From assembly GCA_037176845.1 (NCBI GenBank), contig JAYKXP010000069.1, forward strand, positions 186,001 to 250,000: DNA of 64,000 nucleotides, in the 5' to 3' direction. Positions 1-13,595 of the stretch are shown in pieces. The notes beneath the pieces were generated by a model. The model had not been told where the DNA came from. It made no database searches and saw only the letters and a program-made list of their open reading frames with translations. This DNA is from Paramarasmius palmivorus. Its lineage: Eukaryota; Basidiomycota; Agaricomycetes; Agaricales; Marasmiaceae. The position numbers and the translations under genes are program-made. The first letter of the stretch is position 1, and each line of letters starts with the position of its first letter.

Positions 1-419
1 AGAACGCTAAATAAACACTCGTAGTATGGTAGAACGTGGCTAAACTGGCTTGGGTTAACCAAGCTGATTTTTATGCTCTGCGGTTTAACGGTTCCACTGG
101 CTTCTACATATAGCCTGGAAAAACTTTTCTATAGTTCAATGACGATCACTTAGACTATACAGTAGAGCCTATCATCGTCTGAGTATTCTCAGAAGCTTAT
201 CGCTTTCCGCTTAAAATTCGCAGAGACAGCCCTTTTGCTTCCTCGTAAACCGGTTCTATTTTGTTAGCATATATATACGTGTATGACAGCTTGTACCCAA
301 CAAAATAGTGCGTTCGATTGTGTCATTTTGTACAATCTATCCGTGAATGATCCTCCAATATTCCCAAAATCAATAGCAAGTAGTCATCACACGTCGCTGA
401 CTCGTCGAAATCTCTATCT

Positions 420-2964
420 CTAGTGTCCGATCGGCTGCTGGGTAGTATCGGACTTGTCATGATGGTCGTTCGCGATCCTCTCCATTACCTTCTCTACTTC
501 CCGATTCCAATCGGTCCTCAGACACATTGCAGAACCAAAGATAGAGCAGTAGATGAGTGATATTGTTAGACCGATCCATAGGCCGTGCAGGCCTAGGTCG
601 AAGTTAAAGGCAAGCCATGCGCCGAATGGTACACCTAAAAGCTCGCGATTAGTTTGCGCTGCTCAGATGTAAGGGATCTTGACGCACCGATAACGTAGTA
701 GGCACTGAGATATGTTCGGAATAAATTTAGTTCTACTCTTGCATTGCGCGAATGAAAGGGTCTCCTACCTGAGATTTAGCAATGCTCCTGTAACCTGCTT
801 TCCCCTCGCTCTGAGGACTCCGTTCGCGACAGCCGAATTTCCGTCAAAGACTTGGAACAATGCAACTAGAGGCAGCGTAGACGAAACCATAGTGGCAACC
901 TCTGCATGACAACATCATCAGGCTACAGGACTCAAGGAATAAACGTGGAACTGACCAGGATCTTCGTTGAACATGTATGACCAGCTGCGACGGAAAGTGA
1001 AGAACATCAAGCTAGACGCCGATCAACAACGATATTTTAGCCGAGGAACGGCGAGCATCTTACCTGAATACCAAGGCCACAAGAAAGGCTATGAAAATAG
1101 CAGATTTGCAAACGATGCCTGCTCGGCGAGGACGCTGTTCTCCGAGAAGGTTACCGATTCTAACAAGGGGAAGAAGTCAGCCTCCATCCGTCCTTAATCC
1201 AGCCAATACCTACCGGACAGAAGTCGCCACAGCTAGCGCGTACGGAGCCTGGAATGTCGTCGAGGCAGACACAAGGAGCACAGACTGACTCGCTAGCGCA
1301 ACGGGGCCAATTCTGAACATGAGGATTCAGCTTTCCACTCCCGAACGCATCCTAACCACAGGAGACTCACAATGACGCAGCCAGACCCACCAATTCCCAA
1401 GCCCACCATTCGGACGGCAGTTTGACCTACACGCGTACCAATTTAGCTTCTTCGTGAGATCAAAATCTGGAGAAAGGTACGAACCGACACCACCAAGGCC
1501 TAAGTGTACCAAAGTACCAAGACTGGTAAAACTCCGGCGAGAGATAGGGTACCATGCAGTTTTGGGTACGAAGAATACGCCATAGATGATTGACATGAGC
1601 GAGATCAGGTTAAAGGAGATGGCAGTAGCAATAGGTGCTCCAATGAAACCGAGGCGGATAGGCTTCCGGACCCCAAACTGTCATGCCAGTGGTCAGTCGA
1701 CTTCAATATAGCTCCTTCTGGATGAGCAGGTACCTAGGACGTAGTTTAAGAGGGCATTGATTGGAGCAACGACGAATATAATTCGTGTGGGTACAGTGAA
1801 GAGACCTGTAGGGCGCTCAGTCCAAACTCAAAACAGTCGCACGTCCAAGGGACATACCTTGTGACTGGAAATACCGTCTATGACGAACGTAAGCATTCAT
1901 TATAGATACCTCAGGATAGACGATAACGAACCGACTGATTAAGTTGAAAGCATAAGCTACGGGGCACTTTTAGTCTAACTGTGTTGAAAAAGTTGGGAAG
2001 TCGATAGACTCACCCGGTAAACCCAAAGTCATCCAGCGCAAATACACCGCAGCCAAATGTGCAACTTCGGGTTCTTGTTTGAGGGATAACAGAATCGGCT
2101 CGGCGTTAAGCCATATGAACAGCATTGGCTAACATATGACTTGATGTGAGGGATATTCTCCTTGACACGAGGCAGGCTTCTTACCACTAGCGAGAATGCA
2201 ATTACAACCGCTGTGGATTGATTCGAGTCAGAAGACCGAGGTACTCGGGAGGATTAACGAGTTCGTACCCATCCTCTGCGCCCAAAGCCCAACAAGGTGT
2301 GGCTGAGAGGATGTCCATGCTGAAGGCAGAACAGTATCCAGCGCGCTCGTAAAGCCTTGAATAATACTTAGACCCGTAACATTTGCAGTCATGGACCCCA
2401 GGGTAATAGCCGCGAGTGCATTGGTGGAAAGATGTCCGATTGTCAAAACGGAAGCGATAACGAGTGTATATTCGAGTAAATGGGTTCTGGAACGTTTGTT
2501 AGAAAGCGGCACACGATCATAAAACAACCAGTCACATACCCGAATACTGGTAAAGCGTATTTTGTCAATATTCCTAGTTCGTCTCGAAACATCTGCATTG
2601 AACTTTCATTGCTGTTCGGATCATTTTGTTCGACATCTTCAACGATGCGGGGTGGATTGAGAAGAGGGGTATTTTCGTTTGGATTGGGACGAGGTGCAAT
2701 GATTCGTTCAATGGGTTCGTCACGAGAGCCCAAGGTGGTTTTGGATGGTCGTCGGCGTACAGGAAAGCTGGAGCGCCTTGTAGTTGTCTGCGGTACCTGG
2801 AGGGTATCGATCCCATCGTGCTCTGACCTGTTTTCATCCATCTCGTCGTTTTCTTCGTCGCTGTTGTAGGCTGCGTCTTCGTGTCGAGCTGCGTAACGAG
2901 ACAACAGAGCGTAATCTGAAGGAAGGGAGCTAGGGCCCTGGTAATGGTTTGCGGTAGAAGCCAT
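420..2964 (-). CDS. MATE-family multidrug/toxin extrusion transporter (copy 1)
   Basis: Probable 12-TM cation or drug antiporter of the MATE family (fungal Erc1-like). The first exon (2540-2964) encodes about 140 hydrophilic acidic residues with an NENTPLL dileucine-type motif, then KYALPVFG. Later exons give HLLEYTLVIASV, LAAITLGSMTANVTGLS, ALDTVLPSAW and GLWAQRM, then short exons for AYAFNLISR and RYFQSQG, then RIGNLLGE, SWSYMFNEDP, FQVFDGNSAV, VLRARGKQV, and GLHGLWIG near the C-terminus. All are characteristic MATE blocks. I could join the exons I traced in frame, for example donor GTTCGT between ISR and RYF, and the intron splitting YYVIG/VPFGAW ending at about 655. The gene therefore appears intact with ten or more exons, although long stretches lack open frames at first sight. 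Exon order and intron positions match the MATE gene at 16654-19074, so the two are paralogues. Substrate unknown. Confidence 0.85.
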
Positions 2965-4302
2965 TCTTCAAATCTTGAGCCAATGCTAGTTCTGTCCTGT
3001 TATAGAAAAATGGAACACTAGACTGGGGGCGAACTTGGGGCGAACACCCGGCGAAGACGCAGAGATGGGAGGTGGAGTCAGAGCAGCGGACGCGACTTTC
3101 CAGGATCTCGACACATTTCGGCTGCAACATAAACCCATTTAGTCTGGATTTTTTAAGTTCCGGTTCCTAAATAGGAGTTGTACTTTCTTTTTTTGTCCGC
3201 GTCTTTCCGGAAGTTCCGGGCTGTTTTTTTTTACTCAAAAAATGGCCCGTTCCTATTTATTCATACGTCTCCTGTGAATTTTCAAAGAGAAGCGTTTCAT
3301 TGGAACCAAACCCGTTCTGTATGTATATCAGCTTAGAAGACTACGACGGCCGCGCATAAACGGATGAAAACCTGCAGGCGGAAATCCAGATTAACTGCCC
3401 TCTGACTGCATACATCCGTTGCGTTGTAGGGTCCCGGACGGCGAACATGACATGGGTGAAGATGGTATAGACATTAAATAATGGATATATCGATACGTGC
3501 GCCACCTAGTAATTGGGATGAGCAATTAGAGCGGGTCAAGATAGCTGACCACTGAACTTGGCAAAAAACTGAGCTCTATAGATGTGGCAGTTCTTCCACG
3601 ACCAGCACAGCGCAGGAGCCAATTTTCATCTCGCATGTACCGAGACGAAGCTCACTTCATAAGGTCTGTGCAAGGACTGCTGCATGTATGCTCCCTAAAA
3701 TTAGTATCCGACTCCCTATCTAGAACGTAATGGCAGGTATGTCCTAATGATGTGTCAAATCGTCCAGCCTAGATATTACGAGCGTCAATAACGCTACAAA
3801 TAAGAAGCGCGTATAACGAACACCTTCATCGATTTCGCATGTCGAACTCCGGGGTGAGGTCACCTTAATCAAACACATTGCCGTATCCGTTTGGTGCCCG
3901 TGGAACCACCCAAGGCCCTGGTCTTGGTGAGGAGTCGTTTGGAGTTACATACAGCACCCTGCCAACAAACGAGTGAGTAGCGTCTAAAGCTTCAAGATGA
4001 AGGTTGCAAGAGTGTTGAGGGAATAAAACCCGCCTTGATAGGAGCTCCACCCAAGCTCCGTGCACTCCGCAACTCTGAGTAAGGACAACTACATGATACA
4101 GAGTAAACATCTACTAATTCAGAAGGAACGTCCTCGATATGAAATCTGCTAAGCCATGGCTACATGAATGATGTTCTGGTATTGACATACTGTTATAAGT
4201 AGCTTCCTGGCAATGTCAGCACTCCACCTCATGAACGTAGACCTGCAAACATTTCCATAATCAATCAGTAAATGGCTAATGTCGTGAATGGATTGGGCTT
4301 AC
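2965..4302. other. Intergenic, no gene recognised
   Basis: Spacer of about 1.3 kb between two minus-strand genes. It includes poly-T runs near 3180-3240. An 81-codon open frame at 3865-4110 (-) shows no recognisable domain or splice continuation, and I treat it as chance. Confidence 0.5.
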
Positions 4303-5741
4303 TCATGGCGTGATACCTTCCGATGAATCATATCCTGAATCCTCCTCGAATCCAGGCTGAACCATTGTCAAGTGTCGCTGTGGATAACGTTCTGCGACTG
4401 GCATAAAGTTACTCCGATATCTTGGGTCCCGCACATCAGGCTGAGGCATTGTTGAGTGTCGCCGTGGTACCTCTGAATAGAACCCAGAGTTAAACCCATA
4501 CGGAGGAGGAAAACTCATCGTCCGACCCATATGATAAACATTCCCAGTGTTCACATTCTGGTTGTTTATGTTATTTGTGGTGACATTCTGACTCCCAGAA
4601 ACAGCATTGAAGGTTACGTTCCCGCTGATAGAAGATCCTGATGAGTTGAAGAACATCGTGGGCGAAAATGAACCCGATGAGGTAGGAGGCTGTCGCGGAG
4701 ATACGCCGGAATTGCGGTGCACAAATGGATTGTGGCTGGCTCTGGGCGTGGAGGTTTCGCTGGGCGTGGATGGGGATGGGGATTTCGCTGGGGATGAAAT
4801 TTTCACTGGGAACGGAGGTTCCACTAGCGCTGGGGGTATCGCAAGGAGCAGGGGATTCGCCGATGAGAAATTCGCTGGGAGAGGGACATCCGCTGGGCTT
4901 TGGGGCTCCATTTGAGGTGGGAGTCGTGTCTTCAGTAACTGGTGTTTCGGAGGAAGGCAAAGTCGTGGTATTTGAAGCGTCTGTGTGCAAGAGAGGAGCG
5001 GCAGTTGGGGATTCGACTGTTGACTCGGTAAAGTCAGATATCTTTTGTTGGAGTAGTAACTGTTCAACTCGTTCCAAGGCAAGAGAGATATCGATGTTCG
5101 ATTGTACCTGAGTTATATGGTGAGATGGTAGTTTGCATCAGGAACAAAGTAAACACACTCCAAAGAGACCCATAGCTTGCTGCAGTTGTTGTCTATAGTC
5201 TTGAATGAGGGTCGCATCGGACTTTGAAGACATGATGCGCTGCAAACGATTTCGCTTCCTTTGACTGTCGGTGAATTCACGAATCACTTCCATCGTACTG
5301 CCCACACATAAGTATGAAACGTGTTAAGATTTGTGGTGAGCGCACCTTTTCAGAGTTTCTGTATGTTTTTCTAGAGAGGAAGGGACCGTTTGCTCCTTCT
5401 TCTTGATTTCCTCGAATTGTTCTACGACCGCCGTAGCTACAGCAACAGCATCATAAGCTAAACGTTTTAGTGCATCTTTATTCTCTCGTGCATTCTAAGG
5501 AGGATCCTCAGCAGGTTATTGTAAAGATAAAAAAAACACGGACCTGAACGGCTGTGAGGATCTCTAAAGCCAGGGACGCTATTGCGCCAGCGCCTGGGAA
5601 GGGTGAAACATCTCCTGCCTCCTTCAATACCTGCAGGGTCATTGTCGATATCTCTATAGCGGTGTTGGTTCGATTACTTTTTGGTTTCTGCTTCGTTCCA
5701 TCGGTTAAGGGGGGTGTAGAGTCGCCTGCATGTTGTGACAT
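4303..5741 (-). CDS. MLKL/HeLo-like four-helix-bundle protein with Asn-rich tail
   Basis: Lineage-specific protein; function inferred only. Exons: 5544-5741 (an upstream in-frame ATG at 5834 is possible), 5346-5494, 5159-5297 and 4303-5107. The first three exons plus the start of the fourth encode an amphipathic helical region: VLKEAGDVSPFPGAG, then NKDALKRLAYDAVAVATAVV, TMEVIREFTDSQRKRNRLQ, and DYRQQLQQAMGLFG followed by ISLALERVEQLLLQQ. This pattern resembles the N-terminal adaptor/MLKL-like four-helix domain found in agaricomycete NLRs and related proteins. A Ser/Pro/Thr-rich linker follows, then SGNVTFNAVSGSQNV and TTNNINNQNVNTGNV, and two degenerate RHxTMxQP units (PRRHSTMPQP and PQRHLTMVQP). 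The linker changes reading frame near 4755-4800 in a C-rich stretch, so either a one-base indel or an unseen intron is needed. No kinase or NACHT domain is present. Confidence 0.6.
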
Positions 5742-5834
5742 CGAGGTGAAGGTTCTGGGAGGGTTCAAACGGAAAAAGGTTGTACAGGGTAGGAAGCCGG
5801 TCACATGAGGTTCGAGTTTGGTTTGAGAGGACAA

Positions 5835-6404
5835 TCGGAAACTGAAGCGTTGAGATAGATGTTATTATGAAGTCCTATTCAAGAGTGCCTCGCGCCATGA
5901 CAAGGCTAAGAATAGGAAGGGGAAATTTCGAACCATATGAGAACGTGGTCGTGGTCGTTTAGTACAAGTTGTGTTTCGTGATCAAGACCGTGCCGGACGA
6001 ATTCGAACTTGCAATTATTCAATCTAAGTATACCCAGGGTCGACAACGGTCCCTCCCTCCTCACCAGCACCGAATACTGACCGACTGACGATGGGGTGTG
6101 GTATGTGCTAAATCAGACTCACATTTCGAATTCACTAAGAGCAGGCTAGAATTGTGAAATATTAGGTGGGGTGACTCGGCCTCATCGATCTGAAGCTATC
6201 TGAAGAATCTGGGGTAGTGATAGGACATTTCAGGAAGGCATCCGGGCCAAAGATGCCTAGCAGAAGTCCCCAGAGCATGGTAGGAATCTGCATCGATCCG
6301 TAACATTATCCCGTTTTTCCTACGAGCAGGTGCTCATTCGGGGTCATTTCATTGAGATAAACGATGTGTCCACACCGTAACCCATCTCCTTCGCTCAGCC
6401 CAAC
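5835..6404. other. Intergenic, divergent promoter space
   Basis: Gap of about 570 bp between a minus-strand gene start and the plus-strand transaldolase start, so it must hold both promoters. I see no conserved element with confidence. Confidence 0.4.
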
Positions 6405-7779
6405 ATGTCCGACACCCTCCTCTCCCAAATCCGCAGCCTCGTCACCGTCGATATCGACTCGATGGACCCAGAAATTGCAGCCCGCCATACCAAGGACATC
6501 AAGTTTTGCGACATGACATCCAATCAAGCCATTGTCTACAGCGAGGCTCTACGCCCTGAACGTCGCCGATCTGTTCAAGTCAGCCGTGGACGCAGTGAAG
6601 AAGCAAGGCGGAAGTTCGAATGATGATTCGTTCTCGCAAGATGTTGTCGATCTGTTCGTATGTATGAATCGCCATACTATTATGGTAACACAGTACTCAA
6701 TAACACCCCTATCTTTGCATAGACTGTCTTGCTCGGCAAGAAAGTGTACCCTCACCTCACTGGAAATGTGCACGCACAGACATCACCCTCTACCGCATAC
6801 GACACCGAAAAAACTGTCGAACATGCAAGGAAATTGGTGTCTATATTTGAAGCAAACAAGATACCCAGGTAAATCTCCTACCTTGCACGATAGCAATCCC
6901 GGTTCTGATGATGTGGATGATCAACTAGAGAAAGAGTTTGCATCAAGATTCCTGCAACTGCGGAATCTATGGTTGCCTGTAAACTACTGGCAGAGATGGG
7001 CATCAAGACGCTCGCAACATGTCTATTTTCTGTTCCACAAGCGGTAGCGGCATCGCAGGCCAACTGCATTTACGTTGCTCCATACTTCAATGGTACGTCG
7101 AAGAGCTTCTCTTGCGCCCCAGCGAAACTTATCGTCAAGTCCGTAGAACTACGCGTCCACTTTGAACCGTCTCTCTGGAGAGAGTACACCAACCCCGCTG
7201 AAGACCATCCCATGTCACAAACAATAGTCTCCATCAAACATGCTCTGCAATCCATCAATTCAAAGACACAGGTTATGCCTGCGAGGTTCGATTCCTTTTC
7301 ATCATTGCAATACACTCAGCGGCTGATCTTCGTGATATGCAGTATCGTCACAGTCAAAGAGGCAAGTTTCTTTCTTCCTGCCGATCCGGCCTAGACAAAG
7401 TTTGATCATTCGGCACACCCGTCCAGGTTGTATCCCTTGTTTCTCTCAAGCCAGATCATATTACCATCTCAGGTGGACTACTCGATAAGCTGTCGCAAGA
7501 GCAACCCTTGCCAGCGGATTCCTTCAAGACCTCTTTACAGCCAGTCGTAGACGAAGCTCAGGGTGAGTCGCCGAATACCTCCGGCTTCCATCTTTCTAAT
7601 CATGATCTCTTGTGTTTGCGCATCTGTCAGTTTCCAGAGATTATCTTGCCCAGAGCGGAGAAGAGCTTAGGAAGGCTATACAGAACGATGAAGAAGTTAC
7701 GAGGAAGCTAAAGGATGCATTATCGCTCTTTGACGATTTTGAGAAAAAGACTCGTGAGCTTGTGAAGACCGTGTTGTAA
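6405..7779 (+). CDS. Transaldolase-family protein (frameshifted once)
   Basis: Class I aldolase-type transaldolase, the pentose phosphate pathway enzyme that moves a dihydroxyacetone unit between sugar phosphates in the cytosol. Seven exons: 6405-6657, 6723-6868, 6929-7092, 7147-7285, 7343-7361, 7427-7562 and 7631-7779. Diagnostic blocks are CDMTSNQAIVYSEAL near the N-terminus, VCIKIPATAES (Schiff-base Lys in IKIPAT), TLATCLFSVPQAVAA, IYVAPYFNE, REYTNPAEDHP, TQVMPAS and ITISGGLLDKL. The predicted length of about 340 residues fits the family. One junction, 7361/7427, uses a GC-AG intron (donor GCAAGT). Around 6561-6565 the frame must skip one base to go from YSEALRPER to ADLFKSAVDAVKKQGG. Everything on either side is conserved, so a one-base insertion in the sequence is likelier than an old pseudogene. 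The plain frame would stop after about 72 codons. Confidence 0.88.
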
Positions 7780-8675
7780 GCTAGGAGGATACAGCAATAC
7801 ACTGACAGTATAACCTGTCGACCTTGACCTCTATTGTAGTGCAGGGACACCAGTTGTACCCAGAATATCGGGACGTCAGAATCATTTTTGTTCGCCGTTT
7901 CGACTGTGACACTACCAAGTACTGTTGCTGTTGACTGCATTGTGCCTGTCAGTACTTAGCGCAGCTATTCCAGATTCTATTAACCTGTCCGTCCACTGAC
8001 TGCATCGAATTGATGCAGTTTCAGTCAGACGTCGGACCCGGTGGTAGTAAAGCCACGGCTACTGACCCTCGCGATTGGGTAGTGCCGCAGAGCCGTTTGA
8101 TCAATTCTCGTCCTATTCTCTCGGATGTGCCTGGGCGCGAGACGCTCTTCGCACATAAAACTCAAGCCTATAGCGCTCGGACATTCAATCCACTTGATTG
8201 GTAGTCATCATCTACATGTTCATTTTGGCCTTGGCTACATGGCAAGCTAACGATATTCGGTATAATCGGTCCTTTGGTCGGTTGAGAGGTTAATGATACA
8301 AAAAAAGTCACATCAGAAAACACCAGAAACAAAGAACACGAGACGACACCTCGGCTGCATCAACAACATAACAGATACGATCCATCATCCGCATATTCTC
8401 AACACCGTCGGTGTTATGTACCACAAACGAATTAGATTTCGTTCCTGAGCACGCATTCTGAATGAATTCAGCGGGATGACAGAACGAAAATAAAAACGAA
8501 GGGACGTTTACGGGCGGTGTAATAGATGTAAAACGCATGGATGTGCGGAAAAAGGGTAGCCAAAAATAGTCGGGCGGGATGTAAATGGTACAAAACAACT
8601 GTCAGAAAACATCAGTTCTCGCAGGCTCGGAGACTGGATGAGCAAGGAAAACGAGCAGAAAACCAGAAAAAATTA
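7780..8675. other. Intergenic, convergent gene ends
   Basis: About 0.9 kb between the 3' ends of two convergent genes. Open frames at 7641-7940 (-), 8010-8204 (+) and 8308-8598 (-) have no domain-like composition and are not called. Confidence 0.45.
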
Positions 8676-10370
8676 TCATGAGTCCCCTTGATACTGATCA
8701 GCATACGGAGGAGGTAACTCTCGGACTCGGCCAGGGCCACCGTCTCTGTGCTGAATAATTAACTCTGGTTCTCCGTTCACCGTCGTACCCACGGATGTAG
8801 TCCGTGTGGGTAATCTGGAAGGTGCACCATTTGCGGAGCCAGATGTCGTCGCTATATGTGATCGTTGGTCATAGCTGGTTTCAGATACTGCCGAAGGCAG
8901 GCTTTGGGGATTCTGAGTCGAGGATGGACTCGTTCCGGCTTCCATAGCTTTCGCAGATTGGCCCCGACGTACAGGGAAGTTGGTAAACCCTGGTCTAGGG
9001 CCGGGTCCTGAGGATGCTGATTGTGTGCGGCCGACACTACCACTCGCAGTTGCACTGTCTGAGACGTTGTATGGACCGTCTGAGGGGGAGCTTGAGTGTC
9101 CTATGGAACCAGCGTGTAGACCAGGGGGCGACTTGGGTGATCTTGGCGTTGTAGAGGTCGAGTCAATGATGAATGAATTGATCGACAGAACTTGTGACTC
9201 GGTAAAAGGTTTGACTGTAGTGTCTGGACCTAAGTCGAGTTCCCTGGGTCTGCTCCGACGTGGACGGTAGTAAAAGTAGTACCATGTCACAATTCCACCG
9301 ATGAGAAGTACCAATATGGGAACGACGGTGCCTGCGATGATAGCGGTACGTCGACGTCGCGCCTTGGCTGCAGCCGCCGCTTGGGCTTGGGCTGTTAGTC
9401 GATCCATCTCTGCTGCACTTCCCGAGACACTACCCAAGCCAATACAATCCACGTTCGAAGAGCCTCTGGGCATGACGGTCGGTGTACCAGAGGCGTATTG
9501 GCCAGTCCTGAAAAAGTAGCATGAGTATCACATCATCAGCTTCGTGATGATTCGTCTTACAAGTCACTAACAGCGGCAATAAGTAAAGAGCCTGGGGTTG
9601 CCCTATCGATGTAAGCGAAGCCATCGTCGTTGCGGCCCCATGGTGACATTGGTAATATTGGGGGAATTGACTTGAAGTAGAGTCAGATTGTAGGGTTTAA
9701 CGCCTCCCGTGATTCTAAGTCCCCAGGGTTCGCATGTCTGCACTTCAGAGGTGACATTGGCGGTTACAGTAAACTCCGTTGAGTTCTGACCCTTTACGCA
9801 GTTTGTCATTTGACCCGCTACAATTTCTATCAGTACTGCCGTGACATTTGTAGATGCTGTTAGATACTGACCGACGACCTCATACAAAAATTGACGGGAT
9901 ACCCCCTGCAGTTCCTTCCGAGTCGACGACATCAAGAGCCAAGTGTGTTCCTGCATAAATGATCGATACAGCAGAACACGAGAAGAAAATCTTTACGCAC
10001 CAACAGGATGCTCTAATGTCCAACTCAGATTCAATGGATCGGTACCTATAGGTGTGACTCGTGGAGTCCCTTCAATCTCATAGGAGATCATAAAGTAGGG
10101 GCCAACACCCAAAGACGTGCCAGGTTTGCCAGGGAACGGTGTTATTTCTATCTTGAAAGCTTGACATGTGGGCAATTGGGAGCCAAGATTCTTCAAAACG
10201 GTCAGGACATAGGATGAATCGATGAATTTCTTGCGACGCACTGTATTATCGAACTTCCACTGAAATATCTGACTTTTCTGAGCAGAAACCGGGGTAACGA
10301 GGATGTTGAGGAGGAGAAGGATGAAGAAAGAGGTTGATCCAGCAGCGAAATTAGAGAAAAAAGACCTCAT
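8676..10370 (-). CDS. Secretory single-pass membrane protein with N-glycosylated ectodomain
   Basis: No enzymatic function recognised. Exons: 10001-10370, 9903-9950, 9561-9856 and 8676-9507. The start at 10370 places a hydrophobic signal peptide (SFFILLLLNILVTPVSA) at the N-terminus; an upstream ATG at 10433 is also in frame. The ectodomain carries several NxT/NxS sites and CEPWGLRITGGVKPYNLTLL, a pattern common in basidiomycete surface proteins. A single TM segment (IIAGTVVPILVLLIGGIVTW) is preceded by an Ala-rich stretch and KARRRR, and followed by a Ser/Pro-rich cytoplasmic tail of about 200 residues ending PPPYADQYQGDS. The layout resembles Mid2-type wall sensors, but orthology is not shown. 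At 9631-9640 the frame must lose one base to connect NVTMGP to NDDGFAYIDRATPGSLL, another probable indel. Length about 500 residues. Confidence 0.7.
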
Positions 10371-10439
10371 GAGATGTAAGATAGAAAACGAGGAGGGACT
10401 AGGTGAGAGTAGGAGGGAAGAGTGGGCGCGCATTGCGCA

Positions 10440-12193
10440 TTGCCTCTGTGAAATTGAAAAGCCCTGGACGAGTCTCAGTTTAGATTTAAATACGGTTCAC
10501 GTAAGCAGTGGACGCACCAGACCGCCTTTGGCTCCTTGCCCGGCTACCAAATCCCGTCCCCGCTGTCTCTCTCGTTCCGGAACGAAGGAAAACAGTATCG
10601 ACGACTCCAGGTCGAGCTCGATGATGGTTGTGGTAACGAAGAAGAAGCTCAGGTGAGATGCCCAGTAGATATCTCTGATATTTTACGGTCCTTGTTGGCC
10701 CATCAGGTTTCTCTTCATCATGTTGATCATTGCATTCATTTTGATCGAGCCATCGCAGCCCTGCCAGCACCTGGGACCAGCAATATGGATGTACAGCTTC
10801 AGCTGTTCATGTGCCAGGAACCGTTGTACAGGCTGTGGTTGGGTTGTGGCGTATTGCAATCATCTTTAGCGGCCGAAAACTACACTTATCTGCGTTCCAT
10901 TTCACATTTCAAGGTGCTTCAAGAGTCATCTACAGAAGTCCACAGACGTACTCTGGGCAATTTTCCAAGGCAGTCCCGGTGATGACCCTGCGGGACAAGC
11001 AGGGTAACTTGGGGGCAGCGGGCAAAGCTCGTCCAATCGGTAACCCAACGGTAACCATCCAATCAAACAGGTTTCTATTAGTGAACGTCGCTTCACCCTC
11101 CTTCCTTCCATGACAGCCGTCTTGGAGCTCGGGATACCTCTCTAGAACGCCAGAGTCTCTGAAGGTATCGAAACTTAGCGTTTCGCCGGTATAAGCCATG
11201 CGCCGATTTGCGAGAAGTTTTAACAAAGGTATGTACCCCGATTCCCTCTTTCGTACTTTACTGTTTTTATAAGCCTAGTTCTGTATATGAGCCTCGGAAC
11301 ATGTCCTGACCGAGACTGGACCAGAACTCGGCCCAAGATGTGCATGCTCCATACTTAAGCCGGAGCGATATTCCAGTGAGCTTCGTCATCGTCCTGCCCC
11401 GTCTCGGATCGGGAAATGGAAGCATACACTCACTTTGGAGGGAACCACCTAGCACGGTTTTCCAGACAACGCCACAAAGCTATATAACCAATACTATATC
11501 AAGTCTCGCTACTGCCCGCGCGGCATTCGCTCTACTGCTTTCCCGTAAGGATTTGTTGCACCACTAAATAGAATGGTGATCTCACATACATACTTAAGCT
11601 TAAAGGTTTACCGATAAGCTAGGACCGGACTGGCCCGTGCCGGAACTCGGACCTGTGTGTGGATGGTCCCTTTCGGCCTCGGAGTGCGGGATTATCTATC
11701 GTTACAAGCGATAGTTGGATGGGTCTATTGACCTACCTTTCCTCATGTGCATACTCGGTACTACCATGACTCAGTCCTATGAAAGGTTCATAACGAGCTG
11801 CGGCATCAGCTCGAACTTGCTTCTGATTTGCACTGGTATCCCGACGATGTGATACAACGCTTTCGATGGATAGAGGTGTTTTACTCACGAACCCTTCCGT
11901 ATGTGGAACAGGGAGATTCGAGGATATTGGGGGCGCGGTGATAGCAGTCAAAGTTGTGGTGGTACCTGAGAGGAAACGAACACGTAGAATCACACATGTT
12001 GCAAAGAAACAGCTATATGATATTTCACTGGGGTTGGACGACCTCGTTATCCTGATATACGCGAGCATAGTTTGAAGTACTACACCTGCTCAACGAAAGG
12101 GTTTATCCTAAGTCCTAGCTCTTCGCCAAGTCATATATACCATGACAGATGCCCATAGCTGCACATGCCCCCATTTACATGGCCATTGGCGGA
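10440..12193. other. 1.75-kb region without an identifiable gene
   Basis: Several open frames of 60-150 codons overlap on both strands (for example 10536-10982 +, 10930-11226 -, 11733-12068 -). None shows a domain, a convincing splice chain or agreement with neighbouring exons. Two GC-rich stretches near 11290-11350 and 11615-11660 share GACCGGACT/GACTGGACC-like words and could be remnants of a repeat. No terminal repeats or coding relics of a transposon were found. Confidence 0.4.

Positions 12194-13595
<1,402 letters not shown>

Noticed and set aside
420..2964. MATE copy 1 as a pseudogene
   Set aside because: At first the region seemed broken into scraps, but the exons I traced join in frame with proper splice sites and match MATE copy 2 exon by exon.
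6532..6660. Programmed +1 frameshift in transaldolase
   Set aside because: No slippery site or known precedent, and similar one-base breaks occur in many unrelated genes here, so sequence error is simpler.
10486..11226. Coding gene in 10.4-12.2 kb
   Set aside because: Overlapping frames on both strands show no conserved blocks and no consistent exon chain.
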